Counted from the first letter of the stretch, positions 14,474-21,843 are shown. The stretch is 64,000 nt of DNA from a virus (IMGVR_UViG_3300035156_000206:62001-126000), one strand, 5' to 3'. Program-made: numbers and translations. Notes: generated from the sequence alone by a model not told the origin.

Positions 14474-14501
14474 TTGACTTCTTTGTGCAAAGCAGTATAA
14501 T
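14474..14501 (+). promoter_or_regulatory. Sigma70 promoter for the lipoprotein gene
   Basis: TTGACT (14474-14479), 16-bp spacer, TATAAT (14496-14501). The inferred transcript start near 14508 argues for the downstream ATG at 14550 rather than the ATG at 14508. Confidence 0.85.
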
Positions 14502-14549
14502 CTTTACATGCCGCACGACGGCAAAATCCTTTACAACAGAAAGAACACA

Positions 14550-15245
14550 ATGAATTCATTCAAGACCAAGAATACAGTACTGTTCGCCGCCGTGCTGGCA
14601 GCGATGGTTTCAGGCTGTAGCGATCCGAAGCCGCCAGTCCAACCGATGCAACCGCAAGTTGCCATGGTACAGCAGTGCGGCCAGAATACCCAGACCGGCC
14701 AAACGGAATGCATCATGGTTCCAGCTCAAGGGCAATATCAGCAAGGCCAGTACCCGCAACAAGCACAACAAAACAACGGCATGGGTGTTGGTACCGTACT
14801 CGGTGCAGCAGCTCTCGGTGGCGCGGCGGGTTACTACGCTGGCAAGAACAGCGGCCAATCGCAACCACAATATCAACAGCCGAATGGTATCAATTCGCCA
14901 TCGACTGGCTTGCGTTACCGCAGCGACCAACAAACGCGTAGCAACTTCGTTCCAGGTCCTGGTCCAATTGGCACCCAATATCGTCAGGTTGGTCAGCCAG
15001 CAGTTCCAGTAGCGCCGGCATTCAAGCCACAAGCTGCCGCAGTGCAAGGTACCGTGAAGCCGATGTCGATTCCACCTTCCGCAGCGCGCCCAACGTTTGC
15101 GCAACCGGCGGCCGTTCGTCCAGCCTTCACTTCGGCGCCTGCTCGCACGTCGTCGTTCTCGGCTCCACCGGCCCGTTCGACTTTCACCCCAACGCGTTCA
15201 GCTCCGCGCTCGACGTTCTCGTCATCTTCCGCACGTAAGCGTTAA
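14550..15245 (+). CDS. Lipoprotein with glycine-zipper segment and low-complexity tail
   Basis: Encodes 231 residues. A lipoprotein signal peptide ends at the lipobox VSGC (about 21-24). A Gln/Pro-rich region follows, then a glycine-zipper stretch GVGTVLGAAALGGAAGYYAG (about 78-97), as in outer-membrane Gly-zipper lipoproteins, and finally a basic Ser/Pro/Thr/Ala-rich tail ending SSSSARKR. Likely exported and lipid-anchored by the host. A longer frame starts at 14508 but would place charged residues before the signal. The role may be envelope modification or superinfection exclusion, which is inference. Confidence 0.75.
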   Translation: MNSFKTKNTVLFAAVLAAMVSGCSDPKPPVQPMQPQVAMVQQCGQNTQTGQTECIMVPAQGQYQQGQYPQQAQQNNGMGVGTVLGAAALGGAAGYYAGKNSGQSQPQYQQPNGINSPSTGLRYRSDQQTRSNFVPGPGPIGTQYRQVGQPAVPVAPAFKPQAAAVQGTVKPMSIPPSAARPTFAQPAAVRPAFTSAPARTSSFSAPPARSTFTPTRSAPRSTFSSSSARKR

Positions 15246-15248
15246 GCC

Positions 15249-15890
15249 ATGAGCAAAGCATGCCACATTTGCGGACACGCCGAAGGTCAACTTGGCAGTG
15301 TGTTCTGTTCGTCTGGCATGCATTTGCCAGCCCAATCTGCCTACCCTGGTATGATCATCGTGCCTGAAGTAAAGCCAGCATTGAAGCGCGCCAAACGGCG
15401 GTCTGACTTGTGCGATGCCGACTACGCCATCTTCTTTGACATTGATGGCTGCTTCCATCCCCAAGGCGCCCCAAAATGGGCTCGTGATGGTGACCTGTTG
15501 CCAACAAGTGACCCACTCTTCATCTGGGCAGAGGCATTCGAGGAGATCATCAAGCCGTACCACAACGTTCCGTTGATCTGTCACAGCATGTGGCGGATGA
15601 TCACAACGCAGGGTGTCCTGTATCGTGCATTACCACCTGTGATGCAGTCCCGTTATTTGGATTGCACCAGCGGCAATGATCGTTACGGCTCGATCCAAAG
15701 CTTTGCCGAGGCGTTCGGGTTCAAGAAGTACATCATCATTGACGACGATGCAAGCGAGTTCCCAAAGAAGCTGGACAACTTCGTTGAATGCAATTCCCAC
15801 ACAGGGATGTCCTGTTCGACGGCACAAGCATCGCTTCGCCACAAACTGCTCACTCTGTTCGGCCCGCCCCCGCCGCCAGAAGAGGACTAA
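15249..15890 (+). CDS. HAD-family phosphatase of the RNA-repair (Swiss-army-knife) type
   Basis: Encodes 213 residues. The N-terminus has a zinc-knuckle-like CHICG...FCSSGMH (6-25). The HAD core shows motif I FFDIDGCFHP (about 62-71, nucleophile Asp in DxD), motif II LICHSMWR and motif III YIIIDDDASEFP. The DIDG...SxWR arrangement matches the HAD domain found in phage RNA-repair proteins, related to the 3'-phosphatase of PNKP. With RnlA it could heal and seal broken tRNA, but no kinase is in the window. It ends in a proline run (PPPPPEED). There is no clear ribosome site, so translation may be coupled to the lipoprotein gene 3 bases upstream. Confidence 0.75.
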   Translation: MSKACHICGHAEGQLGSVFCSSGMHLPAQSAYPGMIIVPEVKPALKRAKRRSDLCDADYAIFFDIDGCFHPQGAPKWARDGDLLPTSDPLFIWAEAFEEIIKPYHNVPLICHSMWRMITTQGVLYRALPPVMQSRYLDCTSGNDRYGSIQSFAEAFGFKKYIIIDDDASEFPKKLDNFVECNSHTGMSCSTAQASLRHKLLTLFGPPPPPEED

Positions 15891-15894
15891 ATAG
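15887..15894 (+). promoter_or_regulatory. Late-promoter-like box before the tRNA-like element
   Basis: CTAAATAG matches the core of the late-type boxes elsewhere in this window (ATAAATA with C in place of A). It lies within GGACTAAATAGTCC, itself a 5-bp inverted repeat, so its role is uncertain. Confidence 0.35.
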
Positions 15895-15903
15895 TCCACA
15901 ATT

Positions 15904-15990
15904 GCGACTTGTCCCGGTACCAGCCTTCTAAGCTGATGACGTTAAATAACTGGAAGGAGTCCAGAGGTTCAATTCCTCCAGGTCGCACCA
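15904..15990 (+). tRNA. tRNA-Arg(UCU)-like element with encoded CCA and no normal D-arm
   Basis: Acceptor strands GCGACTT (15904-15910) and AGGTCGC (15980-15986) pair over 7 bp with one G-U, followed by A and an encoded CCA (15988-15990). A TpsiC-like arm has loop TTCAATT (15968-15974) on a 4-of-5-bp stem. An anticodon-like arm has loop CTTCTAA (15925-15931), identical to that of E. coli tRNA-Arg(UCU), on a 4-bp stem. Oddly, only 10 bases separate the acceptor from the anticodon stem, too few for a D-arm. A long variable region contains a hairpin CTGGA/TCCAG (15950-15964). It is either a highly aberrant tRNA or a tRNA-like decoy RNA. Confidence 0.55.
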
Positions 15991-16015
15991 CTCATTTCTC
16001 AAATCGGATATCTAA

Positions 16016-16468
16016 ATGCGCCTGTATTGCTTCTCCCTAACTCAACTCAAACAACTGCACCAAGGTGTGCAGAACACACACTCATCTGTCGAGCTGTTCG
16101 TCAAGTACACAAACCGTGAACAGCCGCAGCAAATGTATGACATGTTATACGACTGGGCCGTTAACCACAAAACCGCAATCTTCCTAGATGGTGGCTTTGC
16201 TTTCAATCTGGTTAACCTGCGCGATGCATTAGCGGACAGCCCATATCCATGGGCTCCGTTCCATGAAGACGAAGCGACGCTGTATGGCATCATGACGTCC
16301 ATCAGCATCGTCTTGCCAGAACGGATCTACAAAGCTGCTGAATTCGTTCGGGGCGGTGGAACACTGATGTTATCTACATCAGGGAAGGTATTCTTCGACG
16401 GTAGTGTTCTGACGCAATGGGACATCAAGTTCATCGAACTGCTGAACACATTCCGCATGGCCGTGTAA
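16016..16468 (+). CDS. Conserved phage protein of unknown function
   Basis: Encodes 150 residues. The start RLYCFSLTQLKQLHQGVQNTHSSVEL and the following KTAIFLDGG faintly recall the small peptidyl-tRNA hydrolase (Pth2) fold, which begins with a strand and a helix containing Q-x-x-H. The match is weak, and I treat it as a conserved phage protein of unknown function. Overlaps the next start (TAATG). Lies just after the tRNA-like element. Confidence 0.6.
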   Translation: MRLYCFSLTQLKQLHQGVQNTHSSVELFVKYTNREQPQQMYDMLYDWAVNHKTAIFLDGGFAFNLVNLRDALADSPYPWAPFHEDEATLYGIMTSISIVLPERIYKAAEFVRGGGTLMLSTSGKVFFDGSVLTQWDIKFIELLNTFRMAV

Positions 16469-16971
16469 TGTCTATTCGCTATGTTGCAGGGATAGGTGCA
16501 CGTGATGCACCTTTTCCCATATTGCAGAAGATGATTCGTATTGGCACAGAACTGGCTAATGATGGATGGCATTTGCGATCGGGTGGAGCCAAAGGTGCTG
16601 ATAGTGCTTTTGAGAAGGGTTGGACGCTTTCCAATTTCCCCAACAACAAGCAGATCTTTCTTCCCTGGAAAGGGTATAACGGCAATTCTAGTGCATTGAT
16701 ATACGCACCTCAGTCCGCTTATGATCTGATTGACAGCATGTGGGATGATGTTAAAGATCGTCCATCTGATACACGCGATTACTTCGCCCGCAACTGCCAA
16801 CAAATTCTTGGTCCCAATTTGGATGAGCCTTCTGATCTCGTGATCTGTTGGACCAAAGGTGGGAAAGTAGTTCGTGGTACTGGCAGGGCAATGCAAGTGG
16901 CCATGAAGTACGACATTCCCATTGTCAACCTGGCTGTAGAAGACTTCAATCCTACATTGTTCGGCTTCTAA
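16468..16971 (+). CDS. SLOG-domain (DprA/LOG-like) nucleotide-binding protein
   Basis: Encodes 167 residues. The start YVAGIGARDAPFPILQKMIRIG and the Rossmann-type loop LRSGGAKGADSAFEKG (about 36-51) are typical of the SLOG superfamily (DprA, LOG, TIR-associated sensors), which bind nucleotides or nucleotide-derived ligands. TKGGKVVRGTGRAMQ near the end matches the second conserved GG-T element. It is short and single-domain. Phage SLOG proteins are of unknown role; ligand sequestration or cleavage is conceivable. ATG overlaps the upstream TAA. Confidence 0.72.
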   Translation: MSIRYVAGIGARDAPFPILQKMIRIGTELANDGWHLRSGGAKGADSAFEKGWTLSNFPNNKQIFLPWKGYNGNSSALIYAPQSAYDLIDSMWDDVKDRPSDTRDYFARNCQQILGPNLDEPSDLVICWTKGGKVVRGTGRAMQVAMKYDIPIVNLAVEDFNPTLFGF

Positions 16972-16978
16972 AAAATTG

Positions 16979-17007
16979 TTGCTGTTCTGTTTGTGTTCCT
17001 GTACGAT
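16979..17007 (+). promoter_or_regulatory. Sigma70-like promoter for the MazG-like operon
   Basis: TTGCTG (16979-16984), 17-bp spacer, TACGAT (17002-17007), 36 bases before the ATG at 17043. Imperfect hexamers but correct geometry. Confidence 0.55.
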
Positions 17008-17042
17008 GTGTTCTTGTTCGAAACACACCAACAGGAATACAA

Positions 17043-17606
17043 ATGGATTTCAATAAAGACTACCTCCCACAAGCCCTCCGCACCGAAAGCGTTATCGCAC
17101 CAATCACATTCAACAAGAATGTTCTCGACGGTGTTGTTGACCTTGCCATCAACGTTGGCAACCTCGCTGACCTAATCAAAAAGAATGTGGCCTATGGCAA
17201 ACCAATCCCACAAGATGTATGGGATAGTGCTCTGGCTGACATCGTCCACATGGCGACAGTTGTTACTCGCTTCGATCACACCGAGGCAACTCCAGCTTCC
17301 CCACTCAATACCCGTATCTTCCACGGCATCTTTGGTATCTTCACAGAAGCAACCGAACTGATGGAAGCATTCCAGGCAGCATCAATTGGTGGCGAAGAAC
17401 TCGACTTTGTGAACATTCAAGAAGAGATTGGCGACATCTCGTGGTACGAAGCGATTCTGCTCGATGAGATGAAAGCCAGCTTCAATGACATCAATCAGCG
17501 TGTGCTCAACAAGCTGAAGGCTCGCTACCCAGACAAGTTCTCTTCGGAGAATGCGATCACACGTGATCTCGTCACGGAACGTGCAATCCTGGAAGGCAAG
17601 GCATAA
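17043..17606 (+). CDS. MazG-like nucleoside triphosphate pyrophosphohydrolase
   Basis: Encodes 187 residues from ATG at 17043 (AGGAATAC upstream). The all-alpha NTP-PPase core is seen as GIFTEATELMEAF (about 98-110, the ExxE helix) and NIQEEIGDISWYEAIL (about 120-135, the ExxD helix), followed by RVLNKLKARYPDKFS and a conserved ER-x-x-LE tail. Enzymes of this family hydrolyse NTPs or dNTPs to NMPs, often damaged or signalling nucleotides. In phages they may limit dUTP-like pools or alarmones. The next gene starts in the overlapping TAATG. Confidence 0.82.
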   Translation: MDFNKDYLPQALRTESVIAPITFNKNVLDGVVDLAINVGNLADLIKKNVAYGKPIPQDVWDSALADIVHMATVVTRFDHTEATPASPLNTRIFHGIFGIFTEATELMEAFQAASIGGEELDFVNIQEEIGDISWYEAILLDEMKASFNDINQRVLNKLKARYPDKFSSENAITRDLVTERAILEGKA

Positions 17607-17944
17607 TGAGCGAATACACACCTGATTCCTGGGTAGTAGTAAAGCTGGCCGAGTCAGATGCACAAGACCCAGTGTATAAGGTGTTGGCTGGGTGGAGTGG
17701 CAGTTATCTGTATGGCGATAGCTGGAAACTGAACTCTGGTATCACGAAGATCGAGCGGGATGGACCCATATTCCGATTTCATGGTACCTCAGGCAGTGTT
17801 TATGTATGCCATGAGCTTGCGTATGGTCTGTCAAGAATTACCAGTTCTATGATGGCTCAATTCAGGAGTATTGCAGATGAAACTCCAGGCACTATAGTCG
17901 AAATGCTAACGCCAGCGGATGCATTCTCTCTCACCATCAATTAA
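17606..17944 (+). CDS. Conserved phage protein of unknown function
   Basis: Encodes 112 residues. The motif WVVVKL...YKVLAGWSGSYLYGDSWKLNSGIT...FHGTSGSVYVCHELAYG is one I recognise from many unrelated phages as a conserved small protein without assigned function. It is coupled to the MazG-like gene and followed by a terminator. Confidence 0.68.
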   Translation: MSEYTPDSWVVVKLAESDAQDPVYKVLAGWSGSYLYGDSWKLNSGITKIERDGPIFRFHGTSGSVYVCHELAYGLSRITSSMMAQFRSIADETPGTIVEMLTPADAFSLTIN

Positions 17945-17947
17945 AAG

Positions 17948-17974
17948 AAAGGCCAGTTCGTCTGGCCTTTTCTT
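17948..17974 (+). terminator. Rho-independent terminator
   Basis: AAAGGCCAG (17948-17956) pairs with CTGGCCTTT (17962-17970), loop TTCGT, followed by TTCTT. Confidence 0.93.
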
Positions 17975-17981
17975 CGTCAGG

Positions 17982-17989
17982 CATAAATA
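17982..17989 (+). promoter_or_regulatory. T4-type late promoter box
   Basis: CATAAATA with flanking G, close to the T4 late consensus TATAAATA. It sits just after a terminator and 34 bases before the ATG at 18023. Confidence 0.65.
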
Positions 17990-18022
17990 GTCATTATGCC
18001 TACATATCAAGGAGCAATACAC

Positions 18023-18565
18023 ATGAAATTCGCACTTATCGAAAGCCTGGACACGATCCGTACAGAGACCGATCAAACAGCCCAGTACATTATGGAATCG
18101 GTGCTAACACACCCAGATCGCGACGTGATCATCGAGTCTGCAGACAGTGTGCTTGGTATTCTTGCTGCAAAGCTGAAAGCCGGGAAACCACTGCAACCAG
18201 CTGAAGTAGATGAATACGCCCAACTATACGCAAGTCTGTCGCTGCTGGCTCAGAACAGCGTTCGCCATGGCTACAACATTGACATCGCCACCCCAGAAGG
18301 TAAAGCCAAGTTCGGCCGCATCGTATCCAAGGTTGGTGAAGATCAGGCTGCTACCGAGAACCTGAAGAAGGTAGCCAACGTGAATGGCCAGTCGCACCTG
18401 AAGCAGATTCGTACTGACCTTGGCAACTTCCCAGCAATGGATCCAGCCAAGCAACAGATCTACATCAATTCCATCAACAAACTGCGTCTCAGCTACGAGC
18501 GCGTCAAGAACCAATTGAGCGCTGCAGTTGCTGCACCTGCTGCTCCGATGGGCGTTCCCGCTTAA
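18023..18565 (+). CDS. Putative late (virion-associated) protein
   Basis: Encodes 180 residues from the ATG at 18023, chosen for its AAGGAG site 8 bases upstream; an ATG at 17996 lies too close to the late promoter. The protein is almost entirely helical (SADSVLGILAAKLKAGKPLQPAEVDEYAQLY) and ends in an Ala/Pro-rich tail. A late box directly upstream suggests a structural or assembly role. No family recognised. Confidence 0.65.
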   Translation: MKFALIESLDTIRTETDQTAQYIMESVLTHPDRDVIIESADSVLGILAAKLKAGKPLQPAEVDEYAQLYASLSLLAQNSVRHGYNIDIATPEGKAKFGRIVSKVGEDQAATENLKKVANVNGQSHLKQIRTDLGNFPAMDPAKQQIYINSINKLRLSYERVKNQLSAAVAAPAAPMGVPA

Positions 18566-18570
18566 ACTCG

Positions 18571-18599
18571 TTGACTTTTCATCTCACTTACAGTATAAT
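18571..18599 (+). promoter_or_regulatory. Sigma70 promoter
   Basis: TTGACT (18571-18576), 17-bp spacer, consensus TATAAT (18594-18599). Drives the small gene at 18632. Confidence 0.88.
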
Positions 18600-18631
18600 G
18601 AATTATTGTCTACTGATAAGTGAGGTGTCCC

Positions 18632-18817
18632 ATGAGTACCGGTTTGAATAGGAATTCGGATGGCAGTGGCACTTCCGAATATGATACACAGTACGCCAAA
18701 GAGTTTCCTGATATTTACATATGCGATCGACCGCGAATCGTTCAGGAAGCCGTAACGTACATGTCAGATCAGCACATGGACAACGAATTTGCACTTATAA
18801 AAAAGCTCCTAAGTTAG
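18632..18817 (+). CDS. Small protein of unknown function
   Basis: Encodes 61 residues with GAGGTG before the ATG. It is a monocistronic unit between a consensus promoter and a terminator whose stem overlaps its final codons. It has a Ser/Gly/Asp-rich N-terminus, then IYICDRPRIVQEAVTYM. The strong dedicated promoter suggests early expression to high level. No family recognised. Confidence 0.62.
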   Translation: MSTGLNRNSDGSGTSEYDTQYAKEFPDIYICDRPRIVQEAVTYMSDQHMDNEFALIKKLLS

Positions 18818-18829
18818 GAGCTTTTTTTA
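18804..18829 (+). terminator. Rho-independent terminator
   Basis: AGCTCCT (18804-18810) pairs with AGGAGCT (18816-18822), flanked by A and T runs, followed by seven Ts. Confidence 0.93.
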
Positions 18830-18856
18830 TACCTACAACCCGTCCCAAAATAATCG

Positions 18857-18885
18857 TTGATTTTTCTATAATATTATAGTAAAGT
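18857..18885 (+). promoter_or_regulatory. Sigma70-like promoter of the lipoprotein cassette
   Basis: TTGATT (18857-18862), 17-bp spacer, TAAAGT (18880-18885) in an A/T-rich stretch. About 130 bases of leader precede the gene at 19012; no other convincing element is seen in that leader. Confidence 0.5.
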
Positions 18886-19011
18886 TATTTTACTGCGGGC
18901 ACACGTCTCGCATTTTACAACTAGAACTTGGAGGTGACGCACTTGCCCAATATAATACGTCCCATGGTTAATTCTTGTACTGCATTTATTGTACTTTTTG
19001 AGGATTAGAAC

Positions 19012-20340
19012 ATGAAACATCGTATAGCTACAATAGCTGGGTTAATATCTGTTATATGGGGAGTTACAGGCTGCGGCGGTACTGCAGATGATCCCAACAC
19101 CAGCAAACTCGCGGCGGCTCCTGCTGCGCCCACAACCAAAACCCTGGGCACCGTCGTCCAGTCATCCGCAGCCATAGTTAAAGTGTGTGCCGGTCCCAAT
19201 TCGGCTCCAACTTGCAAATCTGGCCCCCTACCAAAGGCCGCCGGCAATGTTCGCAACATGGTCCGCGGCAACTTCGTTTCCCCAGTAACAGCAAGCGCCA
19301 GCTGGCTAGCACTTACTAAAACGCACGCGAGTATTTGCTATATGGGGACTCGCTCCACAACTGTGTCGTGTCTTCCCGTTAAAGCCAATGTTCCGAAGGA
19401 CGTCGACGTCAGCTTCATTGATGCCGGCAGCGGACGAAAGGCTTTGGTCTTTACTACTAAAGCCGGCGCCACTGCAACCAAAGCAGAAATACAGCGTTCC
19501 GTGAGAACGTTCGTGAATGCTTTGGAGCCAGTATCCAAGGCGGTACAGACGCACGCGAAGAAAACATACACGGCAAGGCTACATGCGCTTGGTGGTCATC
19601 CAAGTTACGTATCGCCAATGCTAATCGACGCCGGTGGCGGGTCTTGCAGCTACAGTGGTGATTGGGGATCCTGTGATGGGGGTGGCGGCGGCTACGACGG
19701 TGGTGGCAGCTGGGATACCTGGGACGCAAGTGCAGACCAGTGGGACTATGACACCACGTCATGGGAAACATCAGCCGCAGAATCGGCCGCTGATACGTGG
19801 GGATACCCAGGCAGCGATTGGGAACCAGCTGCTGAAGATCCCTACGCATCGGAATTTCCAGACTTCTCGTCGATCTGGGAGGAACCACCGGTGGTGGCTC
19901 CTGACATACCGCCATCACCTTCCCCATTTCCTGAAGGTGAAATATCGCAGGCAGGGTGGCCAGGGTGCACAGCAAGTGGACCAATAATCATTTGCACATC
20001 TCCACGCCCAGAACCCGTCCCTATTGACCCGTACGATATAGTACCGGTGCCACCACCAACACCGTGGTTCCCTGCTATCCCAACGTGGAGCCTGTGCTCG
20101 GCATTCGGGGTATTCTGCAGTGACAATGACCGAGGCGATGGCGCGGTTCACGGCGGCCGCACTGTGGAACAGCTGAAGCAAGCTTGCTGGGGCACATACG
20201 AGACGGAAGTCGATGTGTGCAATGCCAATGGTGCAATGGGCGACTGGCGGATGCAGCAGGCATGCTTGGACAAAGCATTTTCTCGCTATTCATCGTGCCT
20301 CAGGACTGCTGACAGCGCCGGCAGTGATAGCAATCGATAA
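19012..20340 (+). CDS. Host-like lipoprotein of unknown function
   Basis: Encodes 442 residues. The lipoprotein signal ends at VTGC (about 18-21). A 180-residue N-terminal region contains paired cysteines (VKVCAGPN...TCKSG; ICYMG...VSCLP). A Gly/Ser/Trp/Asp-rich stretch (DGGGGGYDGGGSWDTWD) and a Pro-rich region follow, and a C-terminal helical domain has four cysteines (QLKQACWGTYETEVDVCN...QQACLDKAFSRYSSCL). Visible base use is richer in GGC/GCC than neighbours, and it stands alone between its own promoter and a perfect terminator. I infer a moron-type gene taken from a bacterial host; the function is unknown. Confidence 0.75.
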   Translation: MKHRIATIAGLISVIWGVTGCGGTADDPNTSKLAAAPAAPTTKTLGTVVQSSAAIVKVCAGPNSAPTCKSGPLPKAAGNVRNMVRGNFVSPVTASASWLALTKTHASICYMGTRSTTVSCLPVKANVPKDVDVSFIDAGSGRKALVFTTKAGATATKAEIQRSVRTFVNALEPVSKAVQTHAKKTYTARLHALGGHPSYVSPMLIDAGGGSCSYSGDWGSCDGGGGGYDGGGSWDTWDASADQWDYDTTSWETSAAESAADTWGYPGSDWEPAAEDPYASEFPDFSSIWEEPPVVAPDIPPSPSPFPEGEISQAGWPGCTASGPIIICTSPRPEPVPIDPYDIVPVPPPTPWFPAIPTWSLCSAFGVFCSDNDRGDGAVHGGRTVEQLKQACWGTYETEVDVCNANGAMGDWRMQQACLDKAFSRYSSCLRTADSAGSDSNR

Positions 20341-20359
20341 GTAGTCGATTGCAATTTGG

Positions 20360-20390
20360 AAAGGGATTTAACGCGCGTTAAATCCCTTTT
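20360..20390 (+). terminator. Perfect palindromic terminator after the lipoprotein gene
   Basis: AAAGGGATTTAACGC (20360-20374) and GCGTTAAATCCCTTT (20375-20389) are fully complementary. The A and T ends make it potentially bidirectional. Confidence 0.9.
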
Positions 20391-20413
20391 ACTTTGGGTT
20401 TTAGGAGGATAAA

Positions 20414-20836
20414 ATGAAATTACCGTATGTGTGTATTAATGTGAATGCAAATGGCAACTTGAACTTTAGCCACTTTACAACTAACCCAGATGATCCTTTG
20501 GAAGTAGAGCACTCCTTAAGCGATCTCAATGGGCGTGGGTTCGAAGACACATCCCAGAGTATTGGCCGCACCGTGCTTGCATTAATGGGAAATTGGTTCC
20601 CCGATGTGATGCGGCAGTATCCTAGCTTGGCCGTCCCGTACGATGATCAGGACGACTTGAACCTTCTGCAAATGTTGATTAGCAGATCAGCCCGCGAACG
20701 AACCACAGTTCACTTCCCATCGATTGACACCATTGTGGCTCAAGTCGTGAAAGGCAATCCAAATGCAATAACGCACTCGGTCATCTCAACGTGGCCAGAT
20801 ATCCGAAAGAACATCGCGGAACGTGCACACATCTAG
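20414..20836 (+). CDS. Protein of unknown function
   Basis: Encodes 140 residues with a near-ideal TAGGAGGATAAA before the ATG. Starts with a beta strand (LPYVCINVNANGNLNFSHF), rest mixed. Soluble. No family recognised. No promoter is obvious between it and the preceding terminator. Confidence 0.6.
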   Translation: MKLPYVCINVNANGNLNFSHFTTNPDDPLEVEHSLSDLNGRGFEDTSQSIGRTVLALMGNWFPDVMRQYPSLAVPYDDQDDLNLLQMLISRSARERTTVHFPSIDTIVAQVVKGNPNAITHSVISTWPDIRKNIAERAHI

Positions 20837-20855
20837 TCTTCCGCAGCAACAATAT

Positions 20856-20878
20856 GAGCCTCTTCGGAGGCTCTTTTT
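20856..20878 (+). terminator. Rho-independent terminator with TTCG tetraloop
   Basis: GAGCCTC (20856-20862), TTCG loop, GAGGCTC (20867-20873), then TTTTT. Confidence 0.92.
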
Positions 20879-20906
20879 GTACCTGGGCACCCCTGAAAAA
20901 TAAAGG

Positions 20907-20937
20907 TTGACTAGTCTGTTTCGCTCCTGTATAAATA
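20907..20937 (+). promoter_or_regulatory. Promoter of phoH; the -10 also reads as a late box
   Basis: TTGACT (20907-20912), 17-bp spacer, TATAAA (20930-20935). The sequence 20930-20937 is TATAAATA, the exact T4 late consensus, so the gene may be transcribed both early and late. Confidence 0.75.
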
Positions 20938-20978
20938 CCCCTGTTGTTGTTATTATTAAACACTTAGGAGTATTTAAT

Positions 20979-21746
20979 ATGAGTCGTAAAGCAGGGCGTA
21001 CCCGGGCAAAACCCACACGTGAAGTTGATGTCAGATTTGAACAGTTTGCAGCCGCTGCTGAAGGTCCGCAGCGTAAGAAAAAGTGGACAAAGCATGACGT
21101 AAAACCTATCCATCCCCTCACAGAAAACCAAAAAAGCATGTTTGTGCATTTCTATCAAGGCGACAATCTCGCTGCGATTGGATCAGCTGGCACAGGCAAG
21201 TCCTTCCTCAGTTGCTTCTTAGCAATCAGTGATGTAGTCGATCACACCAAAGACCAAAAGCAAGTTATCCTAGTTCGCTCGGCTGTTCAGTCGCGTGACG
21301 TTGGTTTCATGCCTGGTACTCTGGAAGAAAAGAACTCGTACTACGAAACGCCTTATCGGGACATCTTTGGTGAACTGTTTGGCCGTGCTTCGACGTACGA
21401 TGACATGAAAGAAGCTGGTATGATTCAATTCATGACCACCTCATTCATTCGTGGACTAACATGGGACGATTCGATCATTGTGATCGATGAAGCACAGAAT
21501 ATGACTTGGGAAGAGATCAACACGATCATGACTCGAGTTGGTAAGAATAGCCGCATTATCGTGTGCGGTGACGTCAAGCAAAACGACCTCATCAAAAAGA
21601 AGAGCGAAGTTAGTGGCATTACCAAGATGTTCGCTGTTCTAAAGCGTATGAACGACTTCTCCACAATCACCTTCACCCGCGACGACATCGTTCGTAGCGA
21701 ATTTGTCAAGCAATGGATCATTGCTACAGAATCGGTTGAAGATTAA
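20979..21746 (+). CDS. phoH: PhoH-like ATPase
   Basis: Encodes 255 residues from ATG at 20979 (TTAGGAG upstream). A basic N-terminus of about 50 residues precedes the P-loop IGSAGTGKS (about 70-78). ILVRSAVQSRD, a Walker B region SIIVIDEAQNMTWEEI and the sensor-like IIVCGDVKQNDL follow. PhoH proteins are common in large myoviruses and are thought to be RNA-dependent ATPases or helicases; their phage role is not settled. It lies between a promoter and a bidirectional terminator. Confidence 0.93.
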   Translation: MSRKAGRTRAKPTREVDVRFEQFAAAAEGPQRKKKWTKHDVKPIHPLTENQKSMFVHFYQGDNLAAIGSAGTGKSFLSCFLAISDVVDHTKDQKQVILVRSAVQSRDVGFMPGTLEEKNSYYETPYRDIFGELFGRASTYDDMKEAGMIQFMTTSFIRGLTWDDSIIVIDEAQNMTWEEINTIMTRVGKNSRIIVCGDVKQNDLIKKKSEVSGITKMFAVLKRMNDFSTITFTRDDIVRSEFVKQWIIATESVED

Positions 21747-21816
21747 CATCTGCTACTCATAGCGGATGAAATACAAATGGCCCTCACGGGCCATGCAGAT
21801 AACAACAACACAACGT

Positions 21817-21843
21817 AAAAAAGGGCCTAAATGGCCCTTTTTT
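21817..21843. terminator. Bidirectional terminator between convergent genes
   Basis: AAAAAAGGGCC (21817-21827), loop TAAAT, GGCCCTTTTTT (21833-21843). A and T runs on both sides serve phoH (+) and the minus-strand gene ending at 21842. Confidence 0.93.

Noticed and set aside
14508-14549. ATG at 14508 as the lipoprotein start
   Set aside because: It coincides with the expected transcription start of the promoter at 14474-14501 and puts charged residues before the signal peptide.
16016-16468. Assignment of this gene as a second peptidyl-tRNA hydrolase
   Set aside because: Only the first strand and helix resemble Pth2; the conserved GP...T C-terminus is missing.
18934-19008. Possible 24-codon leader ORF with GTG start before the lipoprotein gene
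   Set aside because: The GGAGG overlaps the start itself and there is no supporting structure; could be chance.
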